Below, in pieces: positions 1-11,186 of a stretch of DNA of 64,000 nucleotides (positions are counted from its first letter, which is position 1; every line of letters starts with the position of its first letter). The position numbers were made by a program, and so were the translations under genes. Under the pieces are notes generated by a model, which made no database searches, was not told the DNA's origin, and was given only the letters and a program-made list of their open reading frames with translations. The stretch is taken from assembly GCA_029817715.1 (NCBI GenBank), contig JARUPY010000350.1:434001-498000 (forward strand), in the 5' to 3' direction. Origin of the DNA: Melastoma dodecandrum. Taxonomy: Eukaryota; Streptophyta; Magnoliopsida; Myrtales; Melastomataceae.

Positions 1-2373
1 GGACTTGTGCCGTATACCAGTTGCTAATAGTTTGAGGCTGTGTAGCTGATGAAGAATGTCCCATCCGATGACAAGGTCTTTCCCTGGTAAGTCAGTAGCA
101 ACAATTTCTACTGATATAGAGCATGTAGGGAAAAGCATCACCGTTATTCTTTTTGTCTTCAGGAATGTTTGGAACGTCTTTCCTGATGCTGCTTTGTATG
201 TGTTCACTTGAGGAACAAGCAGTTCTGCTGGGACGATAGCTGGATTTATCATGCTTTCAGCTGCACCAGTGTCAATGAAGGCAATTGCTTGAATTGGCCT
301 CTGGTACTTTGAAAAGTAGATTTGGACCTTGACATGTGGCAAAATATTGGAGGTTGCCATGAGAGGAATACTTGTTTTCGTAGTTTCCTCTATGTCTGAT
401 TCTGTGGAATGGATTTCCAAATTGGTGAAGGATTCGCATGAGGGAATTCTTCTTGTAGTAACACTTGCATATCGTGAGAATGGTTGAGAGTGCTTCGTGA
501 CTGAGGTGATGGTGAAGATGCTGTCATAGTCACTGTCGCTTGAAGATGAGAGTATGTCTGTAGGAGTTCGTCTGGGTTCCAAACAGTAAACTGTTTGGTC
601 TGAAGGTTCTTCATCACAAGAGAAGACTGATTCCACATCATTGTCTTCCAGTGATACTCCTGTGGCTCTCTCAAGCTGTGCGATAAGCTTCTTCTTTCTC
701 TTTTTGCAATCTTTTGCAAAATGTCCTGGTTTGTTACAAATGTAACATCTGTCTGTTTTCATTGTAGGAAAGCGTCTGTGCTTGAACCGTAGAAAACGTT
801 TCTTTGGTCTTGGTCCGTTTCTTTTTGTGCTCCTTTTCTTGGTTGGATCCCTTCTCTGCTTTTGGCTGAAGTACCTTTTTGAGGATCTTTTGAGTCGTCT
901 TCTGGACATATCCTTATCAGGAAAATCTGGACACTTGCACAAATCTGCTTTAGTGCATTTCGTAAGATATCTGGCTGGCTTACAGGCATTGTCAAGTCTT
1001 TGGTCGTGTTTGAGAAAATCTCTGATGACGCTTCGTCTTTGGCATAGTTCGCTGATTGCAAAGTGAACTGTCTGGAGGATTTGTCCAATCGAGAGATTTA
1101 TGATCCTTAGTCCCTTGGAGGCTAATTCCTTTTCCACCAATGAAGAGATTGGCTCTATGAGTGAGGATATGAAGACTGGTTTGTGGGCATTGTCTGCTCC
1201 AAGGTTTATGAACAAAGTTATCATCTTCTTGAAGTGTCGGTTGATATCTTTTCTTTTGAATGAACAACAGCGCCGTTTGAAGAATTCTTTCCTCTGATCT
1301 TCAATCAGGTTTTCTGGACTTCCGATAAAGTTGATGTATAGCTGGGCCAGGAATTCTGGGAACTGAAGACTGATGAGTTGTATCTGTACTTGCTCTGTCA
1401 GCTGGTTCCACCAGGTTTGTAACGTTCCTCTAAATTTAGTCGTCAATTCTGACAGTATTTGTACCGAGGAAGGTTCTGTTAATCTTCTCTGTAGGCACCA
1501 TGCATAGAAGTCTCTAAATCTCTGCGGCCATTGGTCTATGTGGATATCATCAATGGTGAATGAGAAAGATCCTGATTCTTTCGTCGACGGGTTTGGTCGG
1601 TCTTCCATGGAGTTATCTGAAGAACTTTCTGGTTCGTTGACCTGAGGTGGATTGTCAGCCATGTAGGCTAAAGGAATCTCACAGAGCTGTGAGTCTGTCG
1701 AATACTCAGTTGTGGGCTGATCTTCTGCTGTACTTGTAGTATCTTCGGTAAATGAGGATGATGATTCGGAGTTTTCTTCTGCTGATTCTTCACTTGGAGG
1801 TTTTGCCATGAGAATCTCTAGTGGGTGTTCTTCTTCATAGGCATCAAAATCCCAAGGGTCCATGGAATAATGTATTCTTGTATCCTAGGAAGCTTGTAAA
1901 GGCTTTGTGGGTTTCATCTAGTGTGGGACTGAGACTGGAGGATTGTATTGCAGCTTATCTTCCTTGATCAGAAGCTGCTGGGTAGGAATCTGTTCTGAAG
2001 AACTTTCTTCGCTTTGAGACCTTACGGGGCTGGGAGACCTTTGTTTCCGAGAGGATTCAGTTACTTTCTTCTTTCCTTCTCGGATCTCTGTTCTTCGTTG
2101 TTCCTGTGAGCGTTGCTCTTGTTGAGACTTGCGCTTTTGCCTCTCCAGCTTTTGTTGTTTCTTTGCTATCTCTCTGATGTCTGCAACATCTTTCTTGTTT
2201 GGATCTCCAAACGGATAATAAGTCTTGGATGGTTTATCCAGAGGAGAGTAGGAAGGCTTCCTTCCTAGGTCCATGAAATCTGATCCACCGTATGGGGAGT
2301 AGGAAGGTTTTCTTCCTAGGTCCATGAAATCTGATCCACCATAGGGAGGCCTCAAAGGAGATCTGTCTTGCAT
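1..2373 (-). pseudogene. Copy A ORF2, 5' part (coat-like, zinc knuckle, protease start), with nonsense changes
   Basis: Equivalent to the N-terminal half of ORF2 in copies B and D. The start (MQDRSP) lies at 2373, followed by the duplicated GGSDFMDLGRKPSYSP block. The frame stops at about 1915-1917, where a conserved Trp codon has become TAG. A second TAG lies at about 1884-1889, where other copies have sense codons. There is also a 6-nt in-frame deletion near 1752 relative to copies C and D. Downstream, the zinc knuckle (CYICNKPGHFAKDC) at about 710-755 and the protease motif at about 270-285 read on without an obvious further stop to the window edge. This ORF is not functional as a single unit. 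The rest of the polyprotein lies outside the window. Confidence 0.9.
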
Positions 2374-2430
2374 CTCTCGTGCCGCTTTGATCAGCTTCTC
2401 TAAGCGGGCTATTTCTTCATCTGGGTCTGA

Positions 2431-3021
2431 TTAAAAGTGGGCAGGATATCTTCCTTGTTCTATATTGTCCAAGGAATGTTGTAGTACCCTTAGTACTTCA
2501 TGGATCTGATCATGATGTCGGTTTAGCTTCTGAGAGATATCTTGGCCTTGAGACTGGATCTGGTGAGACAGGCTGTGTTCTGTCTTTTCCAAGCGACTTT
2601 CCACTTTATCCACCTTCTTGTGGATTATCTTTAAGGCTTCATTCTGAGAAATTGCATTCTGGCTTTGCCAATTGAGCACAGTTTCTGCAACGCTGTTGCG
2701 CTGCACATTTCCTTGTGTATCTACAGCTGTAGGAATCGGAATCTTAGCAGCATACCTGACGTTGTTGACTGTATGTTCTTCCATAGTTGGGAATAATAGG
2801 TCAGGGGATTCTGGCTGCATCATCTTGATTGGCAGGGGAGCAAGAATGTTGTTGTTGTACGGTTCTAACATTTGTACTTCTTGAGAACAGGCCTGAGTGT
2901 TCTTTCGGAGAACTTGTTCAGGGACTGGTACAGACTCTGGTTGACGAGCTGGTGCAGGCTCTGGTTGACGAGCTGGTGCAGGCTCTGGTTGACGAGCTGC
3001 ATTCTTTTGTCGCCACTTGTA
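2431..3021 (-). pseudogene. Copy A ORF1, 3' fragment (coiled-coil end of movement-protein ORF)
   Basis: Encodes only the last part of ORF1: a Pro/Ala/Arg/Gln repeat, a linker and the C-terminal coiled coil, ending in the same UAA that ends ORF1 in the other copies. The repeat block has three near-identical 24-nt units here, against two in copy B and one in copy C. The N-terminal movement-protein-like part is absent because copy B begins at about 3023. Confidence 0.88.
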
Positions 3022-3026
3022 ATAAA

Positions 3027-3039
3027 TGGTATCAGAGCC
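3027..3039 (+). other. Copy B primer-binding site for tRNA-Met
   Basis: TGGTATCAGAGCC, complementary to the 3' end of plant initiator tRNA-Met. It is the canonical minus-strand primer site of Caulimoviridae and of many plant LTR elements, and lies 100 nt upstream of the ORF1 ATG. Confidence 0.95.
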
Positions 3040-3138
3040 AAATGGTGCGTTTTTTTTTCCACTTCTCTTCGGAGAGGGAGAGAGTGTTTGTGAGTTTCTG
3101 CATGCCCCTGCCTGCCGTTGTTGCCCACTGCCCGAGCC

Positions 3139-5292
3139 ATGGATACCCCACCTGAGATATTGACTGCCCCCTTCTCCCTTGAGCCTTCTTCCTCCTTCCG
3201 ACGTTCTAATGCAAGTATTGAATCACTATATGAAATCACCCACAAGAACTGTGATACTAATCAAGTGGCTAATACTGAACTGCCATTAATCAATCCGTAC
3301 ACAGCTTTTCATAAGCCATCTGTAGGACCTATAAGGAGCATAAGGACTTTAATCAAACGGCCTGCCTCATCAGCCCGTCAATACATTCAGACTAGTAAGT
3401 TCAGTCAACATCCTATACTTGGGACACAGCGAGAACAATTTGTATCTCTGCAATTGCCAGCAGAATTCCCTGAACTATGGACTAGAGAAGGATATTCCCA
3501 TCTCCATTTTGGAGCCATAAGACTTGCCCTGACATACTATGGACGAAAAGGACTGCCTGTGACTGCCCGAATGGCCCTTTTGGACACGAGATATATGGAA
3601 TATCAACATGCAGTAATTGGAACAATTGAGACAACGTTAAACGCAGGAACGGTCTTCGTGACCCTTTTTCCTAACTTCTGCATGTCTCTCAGGGATCCAA
3701 AGTTGCTGTCAGCCTTGCAGGTACAACTGCAACTCTGCGGAGCCACAATGGAATCAAACTCCATTGAAGCCACTCTTCACTACCAGATGGCGTACCGGGT
3801 ACAGAACCATGCTTTGGACATAAGCATGCCCAATGATGCCCAGAATGCCTTACTCATAGTGGCTGACTATCATGACCAAAAGGCTCCTACTTGCATCCAC
3901 ATCCCTAGACAAATTCCAAGAGCAGAACTCCCGAAGCTTCTGCCTGAAAAATGGGTGACTGACTATGAGCAGATCAAGAAAAGGACGGTGCCACTTCCAC
4001 CAATCCAGTCTACAATCTCTACCTTCTCAAGAGACAGAGAAGGAGCTGTTACTATCAAGTTTGATCGCTCAGCAGCCAAAGAACCAGCACCACCTCCCAT
4101 TTTCCCAACAATGTTCATGGTACAACCGGTACCAAAAAGAAAAAAGCCAGAACCCCTCAATAAGATAATCCATTCCTTTGATGGATATGGAAATCCAACA
4201 TACTTCTTTCGGGATCCTCAATCTCAGCACTGCTACTGGGATGTAGCAAGATGTCCAACCTATTGTGACTGTGAAGATTGCGACACCCCAGACTACTCCA
4301 AAAGAAAGAATAGATCAAGATGTCAGAACAAGAGAAGCCTCCCGAAGTCAGAAGAAGATTCTGACTCAGATGAAGAAACTTCGTTCATCCTTCCTCCTGT
4401 AAAAAAGCACGTGAAGAAACCATCTCTATACCATCGCTACCAGAATGGTGATCAGACAGTAGGACCGCTTGGACAACCCTCTGGCAAGTTTGACTACATC
4501 GTAAACTATGGAACTCCTCCATCCCGACCAGAGCCAAACCAAATTATCCCTACAGGATGGGATAAAGATGTTGAACCGTCATCATCGCCTCCAATACCAA
4601 CGTCATCACACATAGCATGGCAAGACTTTGAGGACCTCCCCAAAGATCTGAAACGTCCGATAAAGCCCAAGCAGACGATATTGCCCTGCTACAAAGCTAT
4701 TTACAAGTGGCGACAGAAGAATGCTGTCCCTCAACCAGAGCTTGCACCAGCTCGTCAACCAGAGCCTGCACCAGCTCGTCAACCAGAGTCTGTACCAGTC
4801 CCTGAACAAGTTCTCCGAAAGAACACTCAGGCCTGTTCTCAAGAAGTACAAATGTTAGAACCGTACAACAACAACATCCTTGCTCCCCTGCCAATCATGA
4901 TGATGCAGCCAGAATCCCCTGACCTATTATTCCCAACTATGGAAGAACATACAGTCAACAACGTCAGGTATGCTGCTAAGATTCCGATTCCTACAGCTGT
5001 AGATACACAAGGAAATGTGCAGCGCAACAGCGTTGCAGAAACTGTGCTCAATTGGCAAAGCCAGAATGCAATTTCTCAGAATGAAGCCTTAAAGATAATC
5101 CACAAGAAGGTGGATAAAGTGGAAAGTCGCTTGGAAAAGACAGAACACAGCCTGTCTCACCAGATCCAGTCTCAAGGCCAAGATATCTCTCAGAAGCTAA
5201 ACCGACATCATGATCAGATCCATGAAGTACTAAGGGTACTACAACATTCCTTGGACAATATAGAACAAGGAAGATATCCTGCCCACTTTTAA
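3139..5292 (+). CDS. Viral ORF1: movement-protein-like N-terminus with Cys cluster and coiled coil (copy B)
   Basis: This ORF is open over 717 aa. I start it at the ATG at 3139 (MDTPPEI); the frame also runs a few codons upstream without an ATG. Residues about 124-230 contain a block (HFGAIRLALTYYGRKGLP, ALLDTRYMEYQHA, TLFPNFCMSL) typical of movement proteins in petuvirus-like caulimovirids, which shape plasmodesmata for cell-to-cell spread. Residues about 371-382 have a dense Cys cluster (CPTYCDCEDC), possibly metal-binding. Residues about 532-547 are a Pro/Ala/Arg/Gln repeat, and residues about 650-709 form a heptad-rich coiled coil. The ORF ends in UAA, but the same frame reopens directly into ORF2. 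Functions are inferred from family resemblance. Confidence 0.88.
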   Translation: MDTPPEILTAPFSLEPSSSFRRSNASIESLYEITHKNCDTNQVANTELPLINPYTAFHKPSVGPIRSIRTLIKRPASSARQYIQTSKFSQHPILGTQREQFVSLQLPAEFPELWTREGYSHLHFGAIRLALTYYGRKGLPVTARMALLDTRYMEYQHAVIGTIETTLNAGTVFVTLFPNFCMSLRDPKLLSALQVQLQLCGATMESNSIEATLHYQMAYRVQNHALDISMPNDAQNALLIVADYHDQKAPTCIHIPRQIPRAELPKLLPEKWVTDYEQIKKRTVPLPPIQSTISTFSRDREGAVTIKFDRSAAKEPAPPPIFPTMFMVQPVPKRKKPEPLNKIIHSFDGYGNPTYFFRDPQSQHCYWDVARCPTYCDCEDCDTPDYSKRKNRSRCQNKRSLPKSEEDSDSDEETSFILPPVKKHVKKPSLYHRYQNGDQTVGPLGQPSGKFDYIVNYGTPPSRPEPNQIIPTGWDKDVEPSSSPPIPTSSHIAWQDFEDLPKDLKRPIKPKQTILPCYKAIYKWRQKNAVPQPELAPARQPEPAPARQPESVPVPEQVLRKNTQACSQEVQMLEPYNNNILAPLPIMMMQPESPDLLFPTMEEHTVNNVRYAAKIPIPTAVDTQGNVQRNSVAETVLNWQSQNAISQNEALKIIHKKVDKVESRLEKTEHSLSHQIQSQGQDISQKLNRHHDQIHEVLRVLQHSLDNIEQGRYPAHF
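4732..4790 (+). repeat. 24-nt coding minisatellite in viral ORF1
   Basis: Two full 24-nt units (4732-4755 and 4756-4779) and a partial third encode QPE(L/P)APAR. Copy A has three units in the equivalent place and copy C one, so the array differs between copies while the frame is kept. Confidence 0.85.
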
Positions 5293-5349
5293 TCAGACCC
5301 AGATGAAGAAATAGCCCGCTTAGAGAAGCTGATCAAAGCGGCACGAGAG
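5290..5349 (+). promoter_or_regulatory. In-frame UAA and 19-codon open linker between viral ORF1 and ORF2
   Basis: ORF1 ends at UAA (5290-5292). The same reading frame continues with 19 sense codons (starting SDPDEEIARL) to the ATG of ORF2 at 5350. The UAA and the open linker are present in copies A, B, C and D. ORF2 could be made by stop-codon readthrough or by reinitiation at the ATG 57 nt downstream; the sequence alone does not decide. I see no ribosomal frameshift signal, and none is needed. Confidence 0.7.
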
Positions 5350-8300
5350 ATGCAAGACAGATCTCCTTTGAGGCCTCCCTATGGTGGATCAGATTTCATG
5401 GACCTAGGAAGAAAACCTTCCTACTCCCCATACGGTGGATCAGATTTCATGGACCTAGGAAGGAAGCCTTCCTACTCTCCTCTGGATAAACCATCCAAGA
5501 CTTATTATCCGTTTGGAGATCCAAACAAGAAAGATGTTGCAGACATCAGAGAGATAGCAAAGAAACAACAAAAGCTGGAGAGGCAAAAGCGCAAGTCTCA
5601 ACAAGAGCAACGCTCACAGGAACAACGAAGAACAGAGATCCGAGAAGGAAAGAAGAAAGTAACTGAATCCTCTCGGAAACAAAGGTCTCCCAGCCCCGTA
5701 AGGTCTCAAAGCGAAGAAAGTTCTTCAGAACAGATTCCTACCCAGCAGCTTCTGATCAAGGAAGATAAGCTGCAATACAATCCTCCAGTCTCAGTCCCAC
5801 ACTGGATGAAACCCAAAAAGCCTTTACAAGCTTTCAAAGATACAAGAATGCATTATTCCATGGACCCTTGGGATTTTGATGCCTATGAAGAAGAAGACCC
5901 ACTAGAGATTCTCATGGCAAAACCTCCAAGTGAAGAATCAACAGAAGAAAACTTCGAATCATCATCCTCAGAAACATTGACCGGAGATACTACAAGTATA
6001 GAAGAAGATCAGCCCACAACTGAGTATTCAACAGACTCACAACTCTGTGAGATTCCTTTAGCTTATATGGCTGACAATCCACCTCAGGTCAACGAACCAG
6101 AAAGTTCTTCAGATAATTCCATGGAAGACCGACCAAACCCGTCGACGAAAGGAATCAGGATCTTTCTCATTTACCATTGATGATATCGACATAGAACGGT
6201 GGCCGCAACGGTTTAAGGACTTCTATGCATGGTGCCTACAGAGAAGATTAACAGAACCTTCCTCGGTACAAATACTGTCAGAATTGACAACCAAATTTAG
6301 AGGAATATTACAAACTTGGTGGAACCAATTGGCAGAGCCAGTACAGATACAACTTATCAGCCTCCCATTTCCAGAATTCTTGGCCCAGTTATATATCAAC
6401 TTCATTGGAAGTCCAGAAAACCTGATTGAAGATCAGAGGAAAGAATTCTTCAAACGGCGCTGTTGTTCATTCAAAAGAAAAGATATCAACCGACACTTCA
6501 AGAAGATGATAACTTTGTTCATAAACCTTGGAGCAGACAATGCCCACAAACCAGTCTTCATATCCTCACTCATAGAGCCAATCTCTTCATTGGTGGAAAA
6601 GGAATTAGCCTCCAAGGGACTAAGGATCATAGATCTCTCGATTGGACAAATCCTCCAGACAGTTCACTTTGCAATCAGCGAACTATGCCAAAGACGAAGC
6701 GTCATCAGAGATTTTCTCAAACACGACCAAAGACTTGACAATGCCTGTAAGCCAGCCAGATATCTTACGAAATGCACTAAAGCAGATTTGTGCAAGTGTC
6801 CAGATTTTCCTGATAAGGATATGTCCAGAAGACGACTCAAAAGATCCTCAAAAAGGTACTTCAGCCAAAAGCAGAGAAGGGATCCAACCAAGAAAAGGAG
6901 CACAAAAAGAAACGGACCAAGACCAAAGAAACGTTTTCTACGGTTCAAGCACAGACGCTTTCCTACAATGAAAACAGACAGATGTTACATTTGTAACAAA
7001 CCAGGACATTTTGCAAAAGATTGCAAAAAGAAAAAGAAGAAGCTTATCGCACAGCTTGAGAGAGCCACAGGAGTATCACTGGAAGACAATGATGTGGAAT
7101 CAGTCTTCTCTTGTGATGAAGAACCTTCAGACCAAACAGTTTACTGTTTGGAACCCAGACGAACTCCTACAGACATACTCTCATCTTCAAGCGACAGTGA
7201 CTATGACAGCATCTTCACCATCACCTCAGTCACGAAGCACTCTCAACCATTCTCACGATATGCAAGTGTTACTACAAGAAGAATTCCCTCATGCGAATCC
7301 TTCACCAATTTGGAAATCCATTCCACAGAATCAGACATAGAGGAAACTACGAAAACAAGTATTCCTCTCATGGCAACCTCCAATATTTTGCCACATGTCA
7401 AGGTCCAAATCTACTTTTCAAAGTACCAGAGGCCAATTCAAGCAATTGCCTTCATTGACACTGGTGCAGCTGAAAGCATGATAAATCCAGCTATCGTCCC
7501 AGCAGAACTGCTTGTTCCTCAAGTGAACACATACAAAGCAGCATCAGGAAAGACGTTCCAAACATTCCTGAAGACAAAAAGAATAACGGTGATGCTTTTC
7601 CCTACATGCTCTATATCAGTAGAAATTGTTGCTACTGACTTACCAGGGAAAGACCTTGTCATCGGATGGGACATTCTTCATCAGCTACACAGCCTCAAAC
7701 TATTAGCAACTGGTATACGGCACAAGTCCAGTTTCAAGCCTTACACCCATGAAAGCAGAATGTACTCAGTTCAACCAGTACAGCAAGCCTTGGAACTATT
7801 CAGACCAGCCTTTGCTACAGATCATCAAGATTTTCTTAAAAGATGTCCACACCCATTGTGGACAAATCCAAAGTTCTTCGTCAGACTTCCATTCAAGCAG
7901 AACGAAGATGTGAACCCAACAAAAGCAAGCCATCCTGGCATGACTCCTTCAGACACACAGCAAGCAACAAAGGAATGCAGCTTGTTGCTTAAACAAGGAT
8001 TAATTGAACACTCTAGTTCATCATGGGCATGCCAAGCATTTTATGTCAACAAGAGATCAGAACAAAATAGAGGAAAGAAGCGATTGGTTATCAACTATCA
8101 ACCCTTGAATCACTTCCTTCAAGACATCAAGTTTCCTATTCCAAATAGGACAGCTCTATTCTCATCACTTACAAAAGCCAAGGTATTCTCCAAATTTGAT
8201 CTCAAAAGTGGTTTTTGGCAGATAGGTGTTCATCCCGAAGACAGATGGAAAACAGCCTTCTGCATACCCAATGGACATTTCCAATGGAGAGTTCTACCAT

Positions 8301-10270
8301 TTGGACTCAAGACAGCCCCCTCCTTATTCCAAGATGTCATGACAAGTATCTTCGAACCCATACAATCTTCTGCACTTATCTATATAGATGACATCCTACT
8401 ATTCAGTGAAGATCAGAGTTCTCACGAACATCTTTTGGAAGAATTTGCAAAGATTGTGCAACAGTTTGGAATAATGCTGTCTGAAAAGAAGGTGCAGCTT
8501 TGCACATCAACAATTGAATTTTTGGGAATGCAATTAGCAGATGGTCAGTATTATCCAGGACCACACATTGCACAAGAACTACTGAAATTCCCAGACACAC
8601 TGACCACAAAACAGGTTCAGCAATTTCTTGGAATTGTAAATTATCTCAGAGATTTTGTTCCAGGAATTAGTAGGTACACCAGCCCACTTGAAGCTCAGCT
8701 CAAGAAAGATGCATCTCCATGGGGAGATCTGCAAACCAGTGCTGTTCAATATTTAAAGAAGAATCTTCAAAAGTTACCTCCATTACAGATTCCTTCTAAT
8801 GGATTGAGAATCCTACAGACAGACGCGAGCAATGAGTTCTGGGCAGCCATACTCTTTGAAGAAATTAATGGAGCCAGACGAATATGTGCCTACAAATCAG
8901 GAAAATTCAACAATGCTGAACAACACTACTATTCAGGGATCAAAGAGATTTTAGCGGTCAAGTATGGAATCAAGAAACTGGAATTTCATCTCATGGGACA
9001 TCACTTTGTGATCGAGACAGACTTCAAGTCATTTGATTCAGTCCTAAACCTCAAAGCCAAGAAGATCCCTAATGCCCAGCTACTGAGGTTATCACAGTGG
9101 TTCTCACAATATTCGTACACGGTACGATATATCAAAGGAAAGACGAATGTCGTTGCTGATTTTCTCTCCAGACCCTTTGATGATGTCAATCCTCAACTCC
9201 TTGAGTATCCAAAGCTTCAAGCGATGTTCTCTCTTCATACTCAGAACACGCCAAGTCAAAATCAGCCAAGCTCTCTGCCTCCTGAAATACACAAATGGAA
9301 TAACCTTCTCAGGTTTGATTGTTCTATGGAAATCATCTCACAACCATACTCACAGATGCATTACTACCTGTCTCAACTTTTCAGAAAACATGGACAACTA
9401 TTCTTTCCAAGATTAGGAATTCATCCTACCTGTCCATTCCTACATTTGTTTCCCATACATCCTGCTGAAAAGTTTCCTGTTGAATTAAAATGGTTCTTTT
9501 GGTATCTTCTTCATGCACATACCATAGCCTTTGAATTTCCAGCTTTAGAGATGCTCCATTATCTTGATAATTTTGGAGATCTATGTTCATATTCCCCAGG
9601 AAATTATCCTCATGCACATCTCGCAGAAGTTCTTAATTGGTTCACACCCTTATCTCGGTGGAAAGTTTGGTTTGAAGAACAGGCCTACAGATTTCAGAAA
9701 TGGCCAGAAATTACTTCATACACCATATACCTCTTCCACAGGAATTGGCACTACGACAGTCAAGTAGCCTCACTAGTTGCCGTCAATACGGTAGATCATT
9801 TCGCCTGTCTGCCCAATTCAATTGCTATACATTTTGGGAACTATGAAGTCGACGACCAAATTCCACACATATGGGAAGTTCCACTCAGCACTAAAGGATT
9901 CGAGCACAAAGACATGCTTCACAGCAGGACCTGCCTGACAAGCAAGCTCTTCCAACTCAATTCAATGAGTCCTCTCACAGAAGAAGAGTTATTGATTCAA
10001 CAGATCGCAAGGATAGATATCAATGAAGCATGGTGCATAGACCAAGCCCTAGAAGCCCACGTTCAAGAACAAATCAACTGGGATGCTATTGTTGAAGATA
10101 TGATTCAGAATTTCAACCTATCAGACCCAAATAACATACCAGGATCATCCTCAAGCCCAAAATCACCACCAGGCCCAGGATCTACAAGAAGGCGTGCATC
10201 GCGACAAAAAAGATTGTCGGCAAAGAAATCGGACCCGCATGGAAAGCGCCCCAAGACAAGTGAAGACTAA
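5350..10270 (+). pseudogene. Viral ORF2 polyprotein: coat-like, zinc knuckle, protease, RT, RNase H (copy B, one frameshift)
   Basis: Polyprotein of about 1640 codons with the full replication module. Features in order: duplicated GGSDFMDLGRKPSYSP block (5380-5481), Lys/Arg/Gln-rich segment, acidic Ser/Glu segment, coat-like region, CCHC zinc knuckle (6983-7024), aspartic protease (FIDTGAAES at about 7451-7477), reverse transcriptase with YIDD (8381-8392), RNase H (LQTDASNEFW at about 8815-8844, ending near GKTNVVADFLSRP), and a C-terminal extension of about 360 residues ending in a Ser/Pro/Arg/Lys-rich tail. One extra G at 6151-6152, relative to copies A, C and D, shifts the frame; the first part then stops at 6178-6180. 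From there to 10270 the second frame is uninterrupted. Confidence 0.92.
5380..5481 (+). repeat. 51-nt tandem duplication at start of viral ORF2
   Basis: Two 51-nt units (5380-5430 and 5431-5481) encode a 17-residue block containing GGSDFMDLGRKPSYSP twice. Copies A, C and D have the same duplication, so it predates their integration. A role such as a repeated interaction motif is possible but not shown. Confidence 0.9.
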
Positions 10271-10476
10271 CAACAGTAGCCGCCCATGTGCCAAAGATAA
10301 AGATAGCCGCCCATGTGCAGATGACAAAGATGAGAAGACCCATAGTGACACCTTTAGTCACTTTCATCTTTTTGACTAAGAATAGTTTTCCTTTAAGTCA
10401 TTTTCATCTTTAAGACTAGGAATAGTTTAAGGATACGTGGCTTAACCACATCCAAGTCCTAGCCTCCAGCTTTGTG

Positions 10477-10483
10477 TATAAAT
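10477..10483 (+). promoter_or_regulatory. Copy B viral promoter TATA box
   Basis: TATAAAT about 210 nt after the ORF2 stop, in a context (GTGTATAAATTACC) conserved in copies C/D and E. This should set the start of the pregenomic RNA near 10505-10515. In the linear integrant it points out of copy B into the antisense side of copy C. Confidence 0.75.
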
Positions 10484-10979
10484 TACCTCTTGCAAGCACA
10501 AGAGAAGAACCGAGGAGAAAAACACACTTCAATACAATTCTCATTTTCTCCCATCCATGTGCAACTAAACTCATCCGGGCAATAACCTAAAGGCAGTAAG
10601 GTATTCCAGTTCTCCAACCTCTCGATGATCTTTCTATCTTCGATAAACCCAAAAACATCCAGAAAACCCCAAAATCCATAAAGATTTGTTTATGTCTTTG
10701 CTCAAACATATTCATCGTGTTTTTCTGTATCTATTGATCATCTCCTTGTTATTTCCTAATCTGTTTAGGTTTTGTTTCACTCTTTGTTTATATCCCTTTG
10801 CTTCAGCAATCTTAATCTTTGTTTAAAGATGTCTATCCTCCATATCCTGTTAATCAGCCTTGCTATTCTGTATCTGAGTTACTCCCAGTTTTCTTCAGTA
10901 TATGTCTTAGCCTTCATCCTTACAGGGTATCTACTTCAGTAAGATTGTATGACTTCCTTTTAGAAAAAATCTTTTTCTG

Positions 10980-10985
10980 AATAAA
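10980..10985 (+). terminator. Copy B viral poly(A) signal
   Basis: AATAAA about 500 nt downstream of the TATA box, inside the leader. Pararetroviruses bypass this signal on the first pass and use it on the second, which gives terminally redundant RNA. The spacing here is longer than in many caulimovirids. Confidence 0.65.
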
Positions 10986-11186
10986 CTTGAAATTTTGCGA
11001 TGCGTGCTATGACCTTGTCTATCGCCAGACTTCTATCATGAAACGGATGTTTGTTGTACACCGTTAACTTAGTAGAGTTCTGTCAGGGCCGTAAAACTAT
11101 CGACTTCGCCATAAAGGACCACTTGCCGTTATAGCCAGGAGGGCTGCCAGGCGCCGGTCGCAGGCTTGTAACTGATAGTAGGCTGG

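Larger units (their letters stand above)
1..3022 (-). mobile_element. Endogenous pararetrovirus copy A (partial, runs off left edge)
   Basis: Minus-strand copy of the same caulimovirid genome as copies B-E. It starts inside the protease region at the window edge and runs rightward through the zinc knuckle, the coat-like region, the ORF2 start, the in-frame stop and the last part of ORF1. It ends at about 3022, where its sequence (in the ORF1 Pro/Arg/Gln repeat region) abuts the primer-binding-site end of copy B, with a 2-3 base overlap (TAA). Copies A and B therefore face away from each other and share a long inverted repeat. The nucleotide match to copy B is close throughout, so the two share a recent origin. 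Confidence 0.93.

Noticed and set aside
659..1297. Overlapping ORFs of 65-109 codons in copy A and their repeats in B, C and D
   Set aside because: They lie in alternate frames of the viral coat/zinc-knuckle region and recur only because the copies are alike; the main frame explains them.
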